Part shown: one piece after another, positions 55,313 through 62,713 of the stretch
How the letters are laid out: each line of letters begins with the position of its first letter
Position numbering within the stretch: the first letter of the stretch is position 1
From: Novosphingobium sp. BW1
GTDB lineage: Bacteria; Pseudomonadota; Alphaproteobacteria; Sphingomonadales; Sphingomonadaceae
Length of the DNA: 64,000 bases
Direction: 5' to 3'
Assembly: GCF_008107685.1 (NCBI RefSeq)
Contig: NZ_VIRF01000078.1
Location: forward strand, 186,001-250,000
Program-made: the position numbers and the translations under genes
The notes under the pieces: model-generated
Told to the model about the DNA's origin: nothing
The model's database searches: none
What the model saw: only the letters and a program-made list of their open reading frames with translations

Positions 55313-56623
55313 TCAGACCTCGTCGCGCGCGGACCATTGCGCAAGGTCGCCTGACTGACCGATCATCGCAAGGCCGTGCGCGATCGAGGTCAGCTCATCG
55401 CCGCTTGCCAGGCGTGCCTCCCCGAAGCGCTGCACGAACAGGCGGCGCACAGCCGGGATCAACGAGGACCCGCCCGTCAGGAAAACATGGTCGATCTGCT
55501 CGGGCGCCAGAGCGGCGCGGCCCAGTGCCTCATCGACCGTCTCACCGATGCGGGCAAGGTCCGGCGCGATCCAGCTCTCGAAATCGGGGCGCGCCACTTC
55601 AGCGTGAATACGCAAGTCCTCGCTCTCGAAGTCGAGCACGGCCTGCTCCCCACTGGACAGAGCGCGCTTGAGAGCCCCCACCGCCTCGTAAAGACCGAAG
55701 CCGAGCTCATTTTCGATCACCGCGATCATGCGGGCGATCGAGGCCGGATCGGTCGCATTCTGCTTGAGCTTGTTGAGTTGCTCGAGCGTACGCTTGTTCC
55801 GCATCATGGCAAGGCGCGACCAGTCGGCGAAATCGGTGAAGTGCCCCGGCGGAATCTCCAGCACCTTGTCGAAGGACCGGTACGTCCCGCCCTTGCCCAG
55901 CTGCGGCAGGACAAGGTTGTCCATGATGCGGAAATCGAAACGGTCCCCGGCAAGGCCGATACCCGCCGCAGCAAGCGGCGTGCAGCGCTGCATCGTCCCT
56001 GGCGCTTCGACCCGGACGATGGAAAAGTCACTCGTACCGCCCCCAAAGTCGGCAACCATGAGCGTTGCGGGTTCGCTCAGACGCGAAGCGAAACTAAAGG
56101 CCGCCCCCACAGGCTCATAGACATAATGTACCTCTCGCCCGAGGCTGGCGAACATCGCATCATAACGCGTGCGGGCCAGCTGCGCATCGGCGCGCGCGCC
56201 GACATAGCGTACGGGACGCCCCACGACGATGCGCTCGGGCAGGTCCCGCAGCGCATCGCCCGCGTGCGCCAGGAGGTGATCCAGAAAGACCTTGCCCATA
56301 TCCTCGAAACGGTAACGCTTCTCGAAGATGCCTGCGGTCTCGAACGCGGGGTTGGCCGCCACCGACTTGAAGGACTGGATAAAGCGCGAACCTTGCGGAA
56401 ACTCGAGGAACTCCTCGATCGCCCAGGGGCCCGCTTCATGGGCGAGGCCGCCCCGCACGCCCTCTTCCTGCCAGAAACACAGTGCCGAGCGGAAGACCGA
56501 GCTTGCGCCAGCCGGCGCGGCAAAGCGGATCATCTCCCCTTCGGTTTCGCTGACCGCCAGCGCCATGACCGAATTGGTCGTGCCAAAGTCGATGCCCAGA
56601 GTCGGGTGCGCGCTGTCCACCAT
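55313..56623 (-). CDS. Hsp70-family protein (YegD-like)
   Basis: Actin/Hsp70 ATPase fold without a substrate-binding domain; 436 aa. Phosphate 1 LGIDFGTTNSVMALAV, phosphate 2 VADFGGGTSDFSIV and adenosine motif FLTGGSSLIPAVRRLF are intact. YegD-like proteins are poorly understood. No DnaJ or GrpE gene is adjacent. Confidence 0.93.
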   Translation of the reverse strand: MVDSAHPTLGIDFGTTNSVMALAVSETEGEMIRFAAPAGASSVFRSALCFWQEEGVRGGLAHEAGPWAIEEFLEFPQGSRFIQSFKSVAANPAFETAGIFEKRYRFEDMGKVFLDHLLAHAGDALRDLPERIVVGRPVRYVGARADAQLARTRYDAMFASLGREVHYVYEPVGAAFSFASRLSEPATLMVADFGGGTSDFSIVRVEAPGTMQRCTPLAAAGIGLAGDRFDFRIMDNLVLPQLGKGGTYRSFDKVLEIPPGHFTDFADWSRLAMMRNKRTLEQLNKLKQNATDPASIARMIAVIENELGFGLYEAVGALKRALSSGEQAVLDFESEDLRIHAEVARPDFESWIAPDLARIGETVDEALGRAALAPEQIDHVFLTGGSSLIPAVRRLFVQRFGEARLASGDELTSIAHGLAMIGQSGDLAQWSARDEV

Positions 56624-56659
56624 CGCGAAATAAGATCCTGTGCCGAAATATACGCCGAA

Positions 56660-56689
56660 ATGGAAAAAGGCCGGGTGTTACCCCGGCCT
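56660..56689 (-). terminator. Terminator of the tRNA-Asp transcript
   Basis: AGGCCGGG (56668-56675) pairs with CCCGGCCT (56682-56689) over a 6-nt loop; TTTTTCC follows on the - strand. Confidence 0.85.
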
Positions 56690-56725
56690 CTTGCGCGCTG
56701 TATGGCCACTCCCCGGCAAGGAAAG

Positions 56726-56802
56726 TGGCGCGAGTGACGGGACTCGAACCCGCGACCTTCGGCGTGACAGGCCGACACTCTAACCAACTGAGCTACACCC
56801 GC
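56726..56802 (-). tRNA. tRNA-Asp (GTC), copy 2
   Basis: 77 nt with encoded CCA. Acceptor GCGGGTG with CACTCGC, D-arm GCTCAGTTGGTTAGAGT, anticodon loop CTGTCAC (anticodon GTC), T-arm GGGTTCGAGTCCC. Identical to the copy at 56903-56979. Confidence 0.98.
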
Positions 56803-56902
56803 GCAGCGATGGAATAAACGGTTACCCGAGCATTCCTTTGTTTTCCTCCGGTTTCCCGGAAAGACCCCGTTCAGCCGAGACTGAAACGAAGCAACTCCCA
56901 AG

Positions 56903-56979
56903 TGGCGCGAGTGACGGGACTCGAACCCGCGACCTTCGGCGTGACAGGCCGACACTCTAACCAACTGAGCTACACCCGC
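56903..56979 (-). tRNA. tRNA-Asp (GTC), copy 1
   Basis: Same sequence as the copy 100 nt downstream; both read from the - strand and probably share one transcript ended at 56660. A tandem duplication with unlike spacer sequence. Confidence 0.98.
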
Positions 56980-57336
56980 ATACTTGGGCGGTGCGTCCGC
57001 TTGGGAGCCGCGCATCTATGACGGGGAGGCGACCCTGTCAACGGAATTACAGCGGCCAATGCATTTTTTTGCTCCCTCTTCCGGCTGCCCCTCCCAAGGC
57101 CCGCAGAAATGCGTGGCTGGCGCGGAAAAAGGCAGGACTAAAAAATGGCGCAGCCGGTATCATCGCGCCCTCCATCCCGCGCCAAGGAGGATGGAGGCCG
57201 CTTCCATAAATTCACCCAAACTTCTGTTTTCAAAACCAAATACCGCAGGAATTCGCAGAATTCCGGGACATCCCGGGTGCTGTGAAAATTTCTGCCAGCA
57301 CGAATCAAAGGCCAAGCGTGATTCGCCTCCGGGCCC
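56980..57336. other. 357-bp space between bkdB and tRNA-Asp
   Basis: No protein-like frame. It contains the promoter for the tRNA-Asp pair on the - strand and the likely terminator of the bkd operon (57141-57169). A further 9-bp inverted repeat, CCTCCATCC (57169-57177) with GGATGGAGG (57189-57197), lies beside it. Confidence 0.5.
57141..57169 (-). terminator. Probable terminator of the bkd operon
   Basis: On the - strand GGCGC, a 13-nt loop and GCGCC are followed by ATTTTTTAG. The stem is short, and it lies about 170 nt past the bkdB stop, so confidence is moderate. Confidence 0.45.
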
Positions 57337-58743
57337 TCATCCGGCGAGGATCAGCGCCGGCGCCTCGATCACGGTCTTGAGGTCCTGCGCAAAGCTGGCC
57401 GCGTCCCACCCGTCGACGACACGGTGGTCGCAGGACATTGAGATGTTCATCGTCTTGCGCTTTTCGATCCGCTCCGTCCCACTGGCATCGGTGACGAACA
57501 TCGGGCGCTCGACAATGCGGTTGGGGCCGATGATGCAGACCTCGGGACGGTTGATGACCGGCGTCGTGGCGACCCCGCCCTTGGGGCCGAGCGAGGTGAC
57601 GGTGATGGTCGAACCACTCAATTCACCGGACGTGGCCTTCCCTTCGCGCGCGGCCTCGGCCAGCCGCGATATCTCGGCGGCCAATTGCCACAGATTCCGG
57701 CCTTGCGCATCGCGGATAACCGGAACCATCAGGCCCGAAGCGGTTTGCGCGGCCATACCCAGGTGCACCGAACCGTACCGCGTCACCACGCCCACCTCGT
57801 CGTCATAGTGCGCGTTCAGCATCGGGTACTTGGGGATCAACTTGCAGATCGCCGCGATGAGGAAGGGAAGCATGGTCAGCTTGGGGCGCTCGCCGCGCCC
57901 TGCATTCAGTTGCGCGCGTGTCTCTTCGAGCGCCGTTACGTCGTATTCCTCGACATAGGCAAAGTGGGGGATGTGGCGCTTGGAGGCAGCCATGTTCTCG
58001 GCGATGCGGCGGCGCAGGCCAATGACGCGCACCTGCTCATCCTCACCCGTACACCCAGTCGGCTGGAAGCCTCCACTTGCGTTATAGGAAAGAAAGGCGT
58101 CGAGATCGCCATGGCGCACGCGCCCACCCTCGGCCGGGCGAACCTCGCCAAGATCGATGCCCAGGTCGGCTGCCCGCTTGCGCACCGCCGGACTGGCAAG
58201 GATACGCGCGCCATCATCCTGAGTGGCCACTTTGGGTTTGGCGGTTGCTGGCGCTACGGAGCTTGCTGAGCTTGCTGAGCTTGCTGAGCTTGCTGAGCTT
58301 GCTGAGCTTGCTGAGCTTGCTGAGCTTGCTGAGCTTGCTGGCGGGCTTGCAGCGGGTTTCGGAACGGCAACCCTCTCCTGCGCCTCTGGAGACGGCTTAG
58401 GTGCAGATGCAGGCTCTGATGCCTTGTCCGACACCGGCTCCTCGATAGGCACCTGGACCTCTTCGAACTTTTGCGGCCCCTCCGCGCGCGCGTTGCCCGC
58501 GCCTTCGACTTCCAGCACGACGAGCGGCGATCCGATGGCCACCATTTCGCCCGCCTCGCCCGCGATCTCGATGACGGTGCCCGTGACCGGGCTCTCCATC
58601 TCGACCGTGGCCTTGTCGGTCATCATGTCGGCGAGGCGCGCGTCCTCCTCGACGTGATCGCCCACCACGACGTGCCAGGCGACGATCTCGGCTTCGGCAA
58701 TCCCTTCCCCGATGTCAGGAAGACGAAACGTGTAACGACCCAT
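57337..58743 (-). CDS. bkdB: Branched-chain 2-oxoacid dehydrogenase E2 (dihydrolipoyl acyltransferase)
   Basis: Core of the complex that turns branched-chain 2-oxoacids into acyl-CoA. Lipoyl domain (residues 1-78) with Lys44 in MMTDKATVEM; a 100-residue Pro/Ala/Ser linker with a repeated Ser-Ser-Ala run (about 135-161); the subunit-binding domain ILASPAVRKRAADLGIDL; and the catalytic domain ending in SMSCDHRVVDGWDAASF. 468 aa. Last gene of E1a-E1b-E2; E3 (lpd) is elsewhere. Confidence 0.95.
   Translation of the reverse strand: MGRYTFRLPDIGEGIAEAEIVAWHVVVGDHVEEDARLADMMTDKATVEMESPVTGTVIEIAGEAGEMVAIGSPLVVLEVEGAGNARAEGPQKFEEVQVPIEEPVSDKASEPASAPKPSPEAQERVAVPKPAASPPASSASSASSASSASSASSASSASSASSVAPATAKPKVATQDDGARILASPAVRKRAADLGIDLGEVRPAEGGRVRHGDLDAFLSYNASGGFQPTGCTGEDEQVRVIGLRRRIAENMAASKRHIPHFAYVEEYDVTALEETRAQLNAGRGERPKLTMLPFLIAAICKLIPKYPMLNAHYDDEVGVVTRYGSVHLGMAAQTASGLMVPVIRDAQGRNLWQLAAEISRLAEAAREGKATSGELSGSTITVTSLGPKGGVATTPVINRPEVCIIGPNRIVERPMFVTDASGTERIEKRKTMNISMSCDHRVVDGWDAASFAQDLKTVIEAPALILAG
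58261..58340. repeat. Nine-copy 9-bp tandem repeat in the bkdB linker
   Basis: The unit GCTTGCTGA repeats without error from 58261 to 58340 (the last copy ends G). On the coding strand it reads Ser-Ala-Ser in phase, giving a flexible linker. Copy changes keep the frame, since the unit is three codons. Confidence 0.95.
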
Positions 58744-58747
58744 GGGA

Positions 58748-59800
58748 TCACTCCTTCATCAGGCGGTCGACCGCATCGCCGATGCGGACCGGGCCGGGGA
58801 AATAGGCCCACTCGAGACTGTGCGGGTACGGGGTGTCGAAGCCGGTCACGCGCTCGATCGGAGCTTCGAGATGATAGAAGCAGCGCTCCTGGACGAGGCT
58901 GACGAGCTCGGCGCCAAAGCCCGAGGTGCGCGTGGCCTCATGGATGACGAGACATTTGCCCGTCTTCTGAACAGACTTTTCCACAGTCTCTATGTCGAGC
59001 GGCCAGAGCGTGCGCAGATCAAGGATATCCGCATCCACGCCCTTTTCGGCGAGCACCGCCTCGGCGACGTGAACCATGGTCCCGTAGACTAGCACGGTCA
59101 TCGCCGAGCCCTCGCGCACGGTGCGCGCCTTGCCCAGCGGGATGGAATAGTAGCCTTCAGGCACCTGCCCGCCGGGGTAGTTCTTCCAAGTCTTGCTCGG
59201 ATGGTCGTAATAGCCGTCGAACGGGCCGTTATAGATGCGCTTGGGCTCGAAGAAGATGACGGGATCGTTGTCCTCGATCGCCGCGATGAGAAGCCCCTTC
59301 GCGTCATGCGGGGTGGATGGTATCACCGTCTTTAGGCCCGAGACGTGGGTGAAGAGCGCTTCCGGGCTCTGGCTGTGGGTCTGTCCGCCAAAGATACCCC
59401 CACCAAAGGGGGAGCGCACGGTGATCGGCGCGGTGAACTCTCCCGCCGAGCGATAGCGCAGGCGCGCAGCTTCCGAAATCAGCTGGTCGAGGCCAGGGTA
59501 TATATAGTCGGCAAACTGGATCTCGGGCACGGGCCGCAGGCCATAGGCCGCCATACCGACCGCCGCGCCGATGATGCCACACTCGTTGATGGGGGTGTCG
59601 AAGACGCGCATCTTGCCGAACTTGGCTTGAAGCCCCGCCGTCGCGCGAAACACGCCGCCGAAGTAGCCCACGTCCTCGCCAAAGACGACGATGTCGGGAT
59701 TGTGGCCCATCATGACGTGCAGCGCATCATTGATGGCCTCGATCATGTTCATCGGCCGCGCCTCGCCCTCCTGCAGGCTGACGACGGTTTCCTCGATCAT
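58748..59800 (-). CDS. bkdA2: Branched-chain 2-oxoacid dehydrogenase E1 beta
   Basis: TPP-dependent transketolase-like subunit, 350 aa: MNMIEAINDALHVMM, GEDVGYFGGVFRATAGL, NECGIIGAAVGMAAYG, QFADYIYPGLDQL, and SPFGGGIFGGQTHSQ. ATG 59800 overlaps the E1 alpha stop by 4 nt. E2 follows after 4 nt. Confidence 0.95.
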   Translation of the reverse strand: MIEETVVSLQEGEARPMNMIEAINDALHVMMGHNPDIVVFGEDVGYFGGVFRATAGLQAKFGKMRVFDTPINECGIIGAAVGMAAYGLRPVPEIQFADYIYPGLDQLISEAARLRYRSAGEFTAPITVRSPFGGGIFGGQTHSQSPEALFTHVSGLKTVIPSTPHDAKGLLIAAIEDNDPVIFFEPKRIYNGPFDGYYDHPSKTWKNYPGGQVPEGYYSIPLGKARTVREGSAMTVLVYGTMVHVAEAVLAEKGVDADILDLRTLWPLDIETVEKSVQKTGKCLVIHEATRTSGFGAELVSLVQERCFYHLEAPIERVTGFDTPYPHSLEWAYFPGPVRIGDAVDRLMKE

Positions 59801-61125
59801 GCGCCCTCTCCTTGATCGCTCGTGCCGGCACCCTTGGCAGCGGGCCACTTGGCCTCGCGCTCGCGGATGGCCTGCTCAGCTTGCTCCCGCAGGTTCCACG
59901 GCAAATCCTCGAAGACGTCCTCGAACATCGTATGGAAAGGATGGTGGAAGCCGTGGCCGAGCACGCCGTTCTTCTCCGCCGCTTTGGCCGCCGCCTTCAC
60001 CTCTTCGGCCACCTCGCGGTCCATGGCGGCATGGCGCTCGTCATCCCATTCGCCAAGGGCAATGAGATGGCGCGCAAGACGCATGACCGGATCGCCGAGC
60101 GGCCATTCCTCGCGCTCGTGCGCGGAACGGTAGGCGCTGGGATCGTCCGAGGTGGAATGTCCTTCCGCGCGGTAGGTGAAGTGCTCGATGAGCGTAGGCC
60201 CCTTATTGGCCCGCGCGCGGTTCGCCGCCCATTGCGTCGCCGCGTAGACAGCGAGCGCGTCGTTACCGTCCACCCTGAGCCCGGCAATGCCATAGCCCAC
60301 CGCGCGCGCGGCGAAGGTCGAGCGCTCCGCCCCGGCGAAGCCGGAGAAGCTGGAGATCGCCCACTGATTGTTGACCACGTTCAGGATCACCGGCGCGTTG
60401 TAGACGGCCGCAAAAGTCATCGCGGCGTGAAAGTCGCCTTCCGCACTCGAACCCTCGCCCACGAAGCTGGTCGCGATGCGCGTGTCCCCCTTGATCGCGC
60501 TCGCCATGGCCCAGCCGACGGCCTGCGGGAACTGGGTCGCCAGATTGCCCGAGATCGTGAAGAAGCCATAGTCGCGCGCCGAGTACATGATCGGAAGCTG
60601 GCGCCCCTTCAGCCGGTCAGCCCGGTTCGAATAGATCTGGTTGACCATCTCGACGAGGGGATAGTCACGCGCGATCAGGATCCCCTGCTGGCGGTAGCTG
60701 GGGAAGACCATGTCGTCGCCCGCCAGGGCATAGGCATGGGCGACCGAGACCGCCTCCTCGCCGGTGCACTTCATGTAGAAGCTGGTCTTGCCCTGCCGTT
60801 GCCCCCGGTACATCCGGTCATCGAAGGCGCGGGTGAGCGCCATGGTCCGCAGGATCCGACGCAGTGTTTCGGGATCGAGGCGCGGATCCCAGGGGCCCAC
60901 TGCCCGATGTTTTTCATCGAGTACGCGGACCATGCCCAGCGTCGCGGGCATCGTCTCGCGCGCTTCGCAAGCCTCGTCGAAGCGGGGAAGCTCCCCGGCT
61001 CCGGGGATGTCGAGCCAAGAATAGTCGACCGGATCGCCCGGCCGGAAGCGCGGCTCGGGGACGTGCAATTCAAGCGGCGGCAGATTGCCGCGCGGCATGC
61101 CGATTCGTCCCGTCTGGTCGACCAT
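59797..61125 (-). CDS. bkdA1: Branched-chain 2-oxoacid dehydrogenase E1 alpha
   Basis: Decarboxylating subunit binding TPP: CTGEEAVSVAHAYAL, FPSYRQQGILIARDYP, the TPP motif GEGSSAEGDFHAAMTFAAVY to NNQWAIS, and the phosphorylation-loop-like YRAEGHSTSDDPSAYR. ATG 61125 lies behind GGGAGA (442 aa); ATG 61143 adds six residues. First gene of the operon, 136 bp after thyA, with a long inverted repeat between. Confidence 0.94.
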   Translation of the reverse strand: MVDQTGRIGMPRGNLPPLELHVPEPRFRPGDPVDYSWLDIPGAGELPRFDEACEARETMPATLGMVRVLDEKHRAVGPWDPRLDPETLRRILRTMALTRAFDDRMYRGQRQGKTSFYMKCTGEEAVSVAHAYALAGDDMVFPSYRQQGILIARDYPLVEMVNQIYSNRADRLKGRQLPIMYSARDYGFFTISGNLATQFPQAVGWAMASAIKGDTRIATSFVGEGSSAEGDFHAAMTFAAVYNAPVILNVVNNQWAISSFSGFAGAERSTFAARAVGYGIAGLRVDGNDALAVYAATQWAANRARANKGPTLIEHFTYRAEGHSTSDDPSAYRSAHEREEWPLGDPVMRLARHLIALGEWDDERHAAMDREVAEEVKAAAKAAEKNGVLGHGFHHPFHTMFEDVFEDLPWNLREQAEQAIREREAKWPAAKGAGTSDQGEGA

Positions 61126-61197
61126 CACGTTCTCTCCCGTCATTTACGGTCCGTGAGAACAAGCGCCTGCGGTCATTTTTTGCAGTGCATCAAAATT

Positions 61198-61229
61198 CCA
61201 CGGTTAAGTCAGAATATTTCAAACCGTGG
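61198..61229. promoter_or_regulatory. Inverted repeat CCACGGTT-N16-AACCGTGG between thyA and bkd
   Basis: Perfect 8-bp arms (61198-61205 and 61222-61229) around an AT-rich 16-nt spacer. It lies about 75 bp upstream of E1 alpha, a normal operator position; on the - strand AATTTT follows, so it could also be a weak thyA terminator. Confidence 0.5.
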
Positions 61230-61260
61230 TAATGTCAATCAATCGCTCCGGAAACCTGAT

Positions 61261-62244
61261 CTAGACCGCGACAGGCGCGGCGATATGGGCTTGCGGCGCG
61301 TACCCGGTCACCTCGAAATCCTCGATCGCATAGTCGAAGATCGATGCCGGGCGGCGTGCGAAGGCCAGCGTCGCTTTGCCTGCAGGCTCACGCGCAAGCT
61401 GCTCTTCCACCAGCGCCCCGTGGTTGAGATAGAGATGGACATCACCTCCTGTCCAAACGGCGTGACCCGGCTCGAGGTTGCATTGCTGGGCCATCATTCG
61501 CGTCAGCGCGGCGAGCGACCACATGTTGAAAGCAAAACCCAGCCCCAGGTCACAGCTGCGCTGGTAGAGCAGGCACGAGAGCTTCCCGTCCGCGACATGG
61601 AACTGGTAGGTCTTGTGGCATGGCGGCAACGCCATCGAATCGAGTTCGGCGACGTTCCACCCCTCAATGATGTGGCGGCGACTGCCAGGATTGCTTTTCA
61701 GGCTTTCGACGACCTGCGCGACCTGGTTGATGCCCTCCCCTTTCCGGAACAAGCCCTCATCCACCGGCTCGTAGGTTGGCCAGTCGACCCACTGCTTGCC
61801 ATAAACGGGCCCAAGATCCCCCCATTCGCGCGCGAAGGCCGCCTCCTCGACAATGCGCTGCGAGAACGCTTCGCGCGTGATCGCATCGCCCGTCTCGCGG
61901 CGGTAGCGATCCAACGGCCAGTCGGTCCAGATCTGGACGTTCTGCGTGCACAGCGAACGAATATTGGTGTCTCCGGTCAGGAACCAGATCAGCTCACGCG
62001 TCGCCGTCTTCCAGTAGACCCGCTTGGTGGTGAGAAGGGGCATTGCCCCGTCTGCGAGATCAAAGCGGATGGTCGCCCCGAAAACCGAGCGCGTGCCCAC
62101 CCCGGTACGGTCGCGCCGCTCGTCCCCATGCTCCCAGACGTGGCGCATGAGATCGAGGTACTGCCACTCCCAGTGGCGCGGGCGGGCATCAGCATGAAGG
62201 GAGGCAGGAGCGGTCGGCTTGGCGGGGGACAGAGTCTCGGTCAT
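61261..62244 (-). CDS. thyA: Thymidylate synthase
   Basis: Methylates dUMP to dTMP. RTGVGTRSVFG, RELIWFLTGDTN, the catalytic cysteine in MALPPCHKTYQFHV, QRSCDLGLGFAFNMW and DVHLYLNH are present. ATG 62244 gives 327 aa, longer than the 264 of E. coli because of a roughly 50-residue middle insertion and a short N-terminal extension. No dfrA follows. Confidence 0.96.
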   Translation of the reverse strand: MTETLSPAKPTAPASLHADARPRHWEWQYLDLMRHVWEHGDERRDRTGVGTRSVFGATIRFDLADGAMPLLTTKRVYWKTATRELIWFLTGDTNIRSLCTQNVQIWTDWPLDRYRRETGDAITREAFSQRIVEEAAFAREWGDLGPVYGKQWVDWPTYEPVDEGLFRKGEGINQVAQVVESLKSNPGSRRHIIEGWNVAELDSMALPPCHKTYQFHVADGKLSCLLYQRSCDLGLGFAFNMWSLAALTRMMAQQCNLEPGHAVWTGGDVHLYLNHGALVEEQLAREPAGKATLAFARRPASIFDYAIEDFEVTGYAPQAHIAAPVAV

Positions 62245-62368
62245 CCGCTTGGCTCTATAGCAACAGCCCAGCCCCGCCAATTGCCGAAAGTGATCTGGCC
62301 AAGCCTCCGCATCTCTACGTACGCAAGCCTTTGCGCGACCGAAAAGTGCCTGCGTGCATGAAACGCAC

Positions 62369-62713
62369 ATGCAAGTCCGCCTGCCCGATCCCCTGTGCAA
62401 GATCCTGCCCGGCCCCATGGCCGTGCAAGCCATACTTGCGCTGGGAGTTCTGCTCATCGCGCTCTCTCCGGCCTCGCACGGGACGGCGCTCTATCTGCCC
62501 CTGACCGCCACGAGCCCGGCGCGCACCGTTGCCTGGTCGCGCGCGCACGGCGCCGCGCTCGTTGCGCCCGGCCCCTATCGCGGCTCCTTCTTCATCAGGG
62601 TGCCCACGGGCAACCTCACGGGCGAGGCCCTGCAAAGCGGCGCGCTGCTCTTCGTCGTTCCGGAATTCCTTTGTGGCAGACCTGCCCAAACCAAACTGGC
62701 TTTAGAACCATGA
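62369..62713 (+). CDS. Small exported hypothetical protein
   Basis: 114 residues with a hydrophobic N-terminal segment ([20 protein letters not shown]) that looks like a signal or anchor, then a short domain with [20 protein letters not shown]. No family recognised. GTG 62354 and ATG 62417 are other possible starts. Its stop overlaps the chemotaxis gene start by 4 nt. Confidence 0.6.
   Translation: MQVRLPDPLCKILPGPMAVQAILALGVLLIALSPASHGTALYLPLTATSPARTVAWSRAHGAALVAPGPYRGSFFIRVPTGNLTGEALQSGALLFVVPEFLCGRPAQTKLALEP

Noticed and set aside
58223..58657. + strand frame encoding an Ala-Glu-Leu repeat
   Set aside because: It is the reverse reading of the bkdB linker repeat; E2 domains on the - strand account for the region.
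59812..62361. 849-codon + strand frame antisense to bkdA1 and thyA
   Set aside because: It spans two real genes and an intergenic region and has no domain-like sequence; a GC artefact.
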